From NCBI GenBank assembly GCA_964429355.1, contig CAYSCH010000258.1:1-14020 (forward strand): a stretch of DNA of 14,020 nucleotides, given 5' to 3'. Of the stretch, positions 13,103-14,020 are shown one piece after another. The position numbers and the translations under genes are program-made. The notes under the pieces are model-generated. The model was not told the origin of the DNA and made no database searches. It was given only the letters and a program-made list of their open reading frames with translations. The number at the start of each line of letters is the position of its first letter. Positions within the stretch are counted from its first letter, which is position 1. The DNA is from JAAYAY01 sp964429355. Its GTDB lineage: Bacteria; Planctomycetota; Planctomycetia; Pirellulales; Thermoguttaceae.

Positions 13103-13308
13103 AGCAGCCGCCGACAATAATTACCGCTCGGCACGAGGCGCCTGAGGCATCGAACGAGAACATGCCCGGTGATACACCCCGAAAGTGAACGTGGCATGAA
13201 GGATACTGCTCAGCACGGGCATTGAAGGCGACGCATAAGTCCCCCAGAACGTGGCAGCCAAGATGGGTGCCCGTCTTTCTCCAGGTTGCCGGAATCGGAT
13301 AGACTGTC

Positions 13309-13328
13309 GGCCTTGGATGGAAAAGGCC
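13309..13328. other. Short inverted repeat in front of the glycosyltransferase
   Basis: GGCCTT (13309-13314) and AAGGCC (13323-13328) form a perfect 6-bp stem with an 8-nt loop, 41 nt before the start codon. There is no T-run, so it is not a terminator. It may lie in the 5' leader, but a 6-bp stem can occur by chance. Confidence 0.25.
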
Positions 13329-13358
13329 CTGCATCGTTAGAAAACGCCGATGGGCGTC

Positions 13359-13364
13359 GGAGGT
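13359..13364 (+). promoter_or_regulatory. Ribosome binding site of the glycosyltransferase
   Basis: GGAGGT lies 5 nt before the ATG at 13370 and decides the start. It rules out the out-of-frame GTG at 13363 and the out-of-frame ATG at 13350, neither of which opens a recognisable protein. Confidence 0.75.
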
Positions 13365-13369
13365 GCCAG

Positions 13370-14020
13370 ATGCCGCGTACGATCTTGTTTGCCTGGGAAT
13401 TGGGGGGAGGGCTCGGACATCTTGCTCCGATCGCGCCCGTGCTGGCTCGTTTGCGAGCAATGGGATATCGCGTCGTAGTGGCGGCCCGCGACCTTTCCCG
13501 GGCCAGGCCGCTCGTGGGGCGTCATGGTGTGGAGCTGCTTCAGGCGCCGATCAAGACGAACAAGACCGGGGAGCGGATCGATCCGTTGCGATCGTTCGCT
13601 CATATTCTCTACAACTGCGGGTTTTCGGATTTCGACGAACTGGCGGCGTTGGCGGAGGGGTGGCGCCATCTGTTTGCCTTTGTGCGTCCCGACCTCGTGC
13701 TCTGCGATCATGCGCCGGTGGCACTGATTGTGGCCCGAGCACTGTCGATCGCCCGTGCTGTGATCGGCACCGGCTTCTGCTGTCCGCCCGACGTCTACCC
13801 GATGCCCGATTTCCGTCCATGGCTGCCCAGTGCGGAGGAGGCGATCCGGCACGACGAAGACAAGGTTACGGGAAACGTGAACCGGCTTCTGCAGGAATGG
13901 AACTGCCCTGAGATCGATCATCTGGGGCAACTCTACGGCGAGGTGGACGAGTGTTTTCTGACCACATTTACCGAGCTGGATCATTATCCACAGCGGGAGG
14001 GCGGAAACTACCGGGGACCG
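13370..14020 (+). CDS. GT-B fold glycosyltransferase, UDP-glycosyltransferase-like (partial, N-terminal 217 residues)
   Basis: An ATG at 13370 is preceded by a strong Shine-Dalgarno (GGAGGT, 13359-13364, spacer 5). The frame is open to the window edge. The N-terminus has a beta strand (TILFAWELGGG) running into a glycine-rich GGGLGHLAP loop at residues 12-20, then an alternating strand-helix pattern. 'PDLVLCDHAPVAL' at residues 107-119 resembles the conserved 'D.v..D..p.a' segment of UDP-glucosyl/glucuronosyltransferase-like (GT1, MGT) enzymes. Families of this kind usually have about 400 residues, so the C-terminal half, which binds the nucleotide sugar, lies beyond the window. The enzyme probably transfers a sugar to a small molecule, lipid or polymer in the cytoplasm, but donor and acceptor cannot be told. 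It is transcribed away from the giant gene, so a joint role is only a guess. A MurG-like enzyme is a less likely alternative. Confidence 0.82.
   Translation, partial: MPRTILFAWELGGGLGHLAPIAPVLARLRAMGYRVVVAARDLSRARPLVGRHGVELLQAPIKTNKTGERIDPLRSFAHILYNCGFSDFDELAALAEGWRHLFAFVRPDLVLCDHAPVALIVARALSIARAVIGTGFCCPPDVYPMPDFRPWLPSAEEAIRHDEDKVTGNVNRLLQEWNCPEIDHLGQLYGEVDECFLTTFTELDHYPQREGGNYRGP

Larger units (their letters stand above)
12596..13369. other. Divergent intergenic region, 774 bp
   Basis: The stretch between the two divergent genes contains no convincing protein-coding gene and no recognised RNA gene. It holds the candidate minus-strand promoter (12911-12940), an A/T-rich patch (around 12960-12974), two copies of TTGATGCATC (12875-12884 and 13033-13042), a perfect palindrome (13091-13102), a small hairpin (13309-13328), and a possible short upstream open frame on the minus strand (12588-12785). 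No convincing promoter for the plus-strand gene was found. Its closest candidate -10 (TAGACT, 13300-13305) lacks a matching -35. Confidence 0.7.

Noticed and set aside
12596..13369. Possible mobile element or small RNA gene in the long intergenic region
   Set aside because: No transposase fragment, terminal inverted repeats, target-site duplication, tRNA-like fold or terminator with a T-run was found. The region is better explained as a divergent promoter region.
13363..13911. Plus-strand frame from a GTG at 13363
   Set aside because: It overlaps the glycosyltransferase in another frame, its start lies inside the GGAGGTG ribosome binding site of the real gene, and its product is Arg/Ser/Gly-rich without a known fold.
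13337..13984. Minus-strand open frames at 13337-13984 and 13098-13460
   Set aside because: They oppose the glycosyltransferase, which has a strong Shine-Dalgarno and a recognisable GT-B N-terminus. The antisense products are Arg/Pro/His-rich with no recognisable family.

Overview
The window is dominated by one very large gene on the minus strand. It starts at an ATG at 12595 and stays open, in one frame with no stop, to the left edge (position 2), giving at least 4,198 codons with the C-terminus outside the window. On the other side of a 774-base intergenic region, a second gene starts at 13370 on the plus strand and runs off the right edge. It is the N-terminal half of a GT-B type (UDP-glycosyltransferase-like) enzyme. 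The two genes are divergent.

The likely source is a planctomycete, probably of the Pirellula/Rhodopirellula type. The giant protein begins with a basic leader followed by an 'LE..QDRRML' motif (residues 35-48), as in many large exported planctomycete proteins. Its content (CARDB-like, RTX, golvesin/Xly-type, PKD, PPC, Calx-beta, cadherin-like and VWA modules) is typical of giant planctomycete surface proteins. The high GC, strongly biased third positions and long antisense open frames fit such a genome. This is inference from the sequence alone.

Layout of the giant protein from its N-terminus, i.e. from right to left in the window: leader and LEPR-like motif; CARDB-like domain (12149-12457); 13 RTX-type nonapeptide units (11540-11923); golvesin/Xly-type domain (11105-11512); a PKD domain (10796-11083) and an alternating A-B-A-B-A array of five PKD domains with clear DNA-level duplication (9419-10789); cadherin-like domain (9116-9418); a jelly-roll-like module (8375-9115); REJ-like and PKD domains (7562-8374); a PPC-like domain (7085-7555); five Calx-beta domains (5354-7078); four cadherin-like repeats with unusual Trp/His/Tyr insertions (3974-5353); a PKD domain split by a large aromatic-rich insertion (3017-3970); PKD, cadherin-like, PKD and Ig-like domains (1817-3016); a von Willebrand A domain with an intact DESGS metal site (1160-1630); a LamG-like domain (626-1036); and an unassigned segment to the edge.

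The protein is best read as a secreted, calcium-dependent, rod-like adhesin or matrix protein. The least ordinary parts are the split PKD domain, the 'WHD...NW' cadherin-like repeats with tyrosine runs, the recent PKD-pair duplication, the N-terminal position of the RTX block, and a C8 tract that could slip. The intergenic region holds a plausible promoter for the giant gene, two copies of a palindromic 10-mer and a perfect 12-bp palindrome. No mobile element, CRISPR array or RNA gene was recognised.
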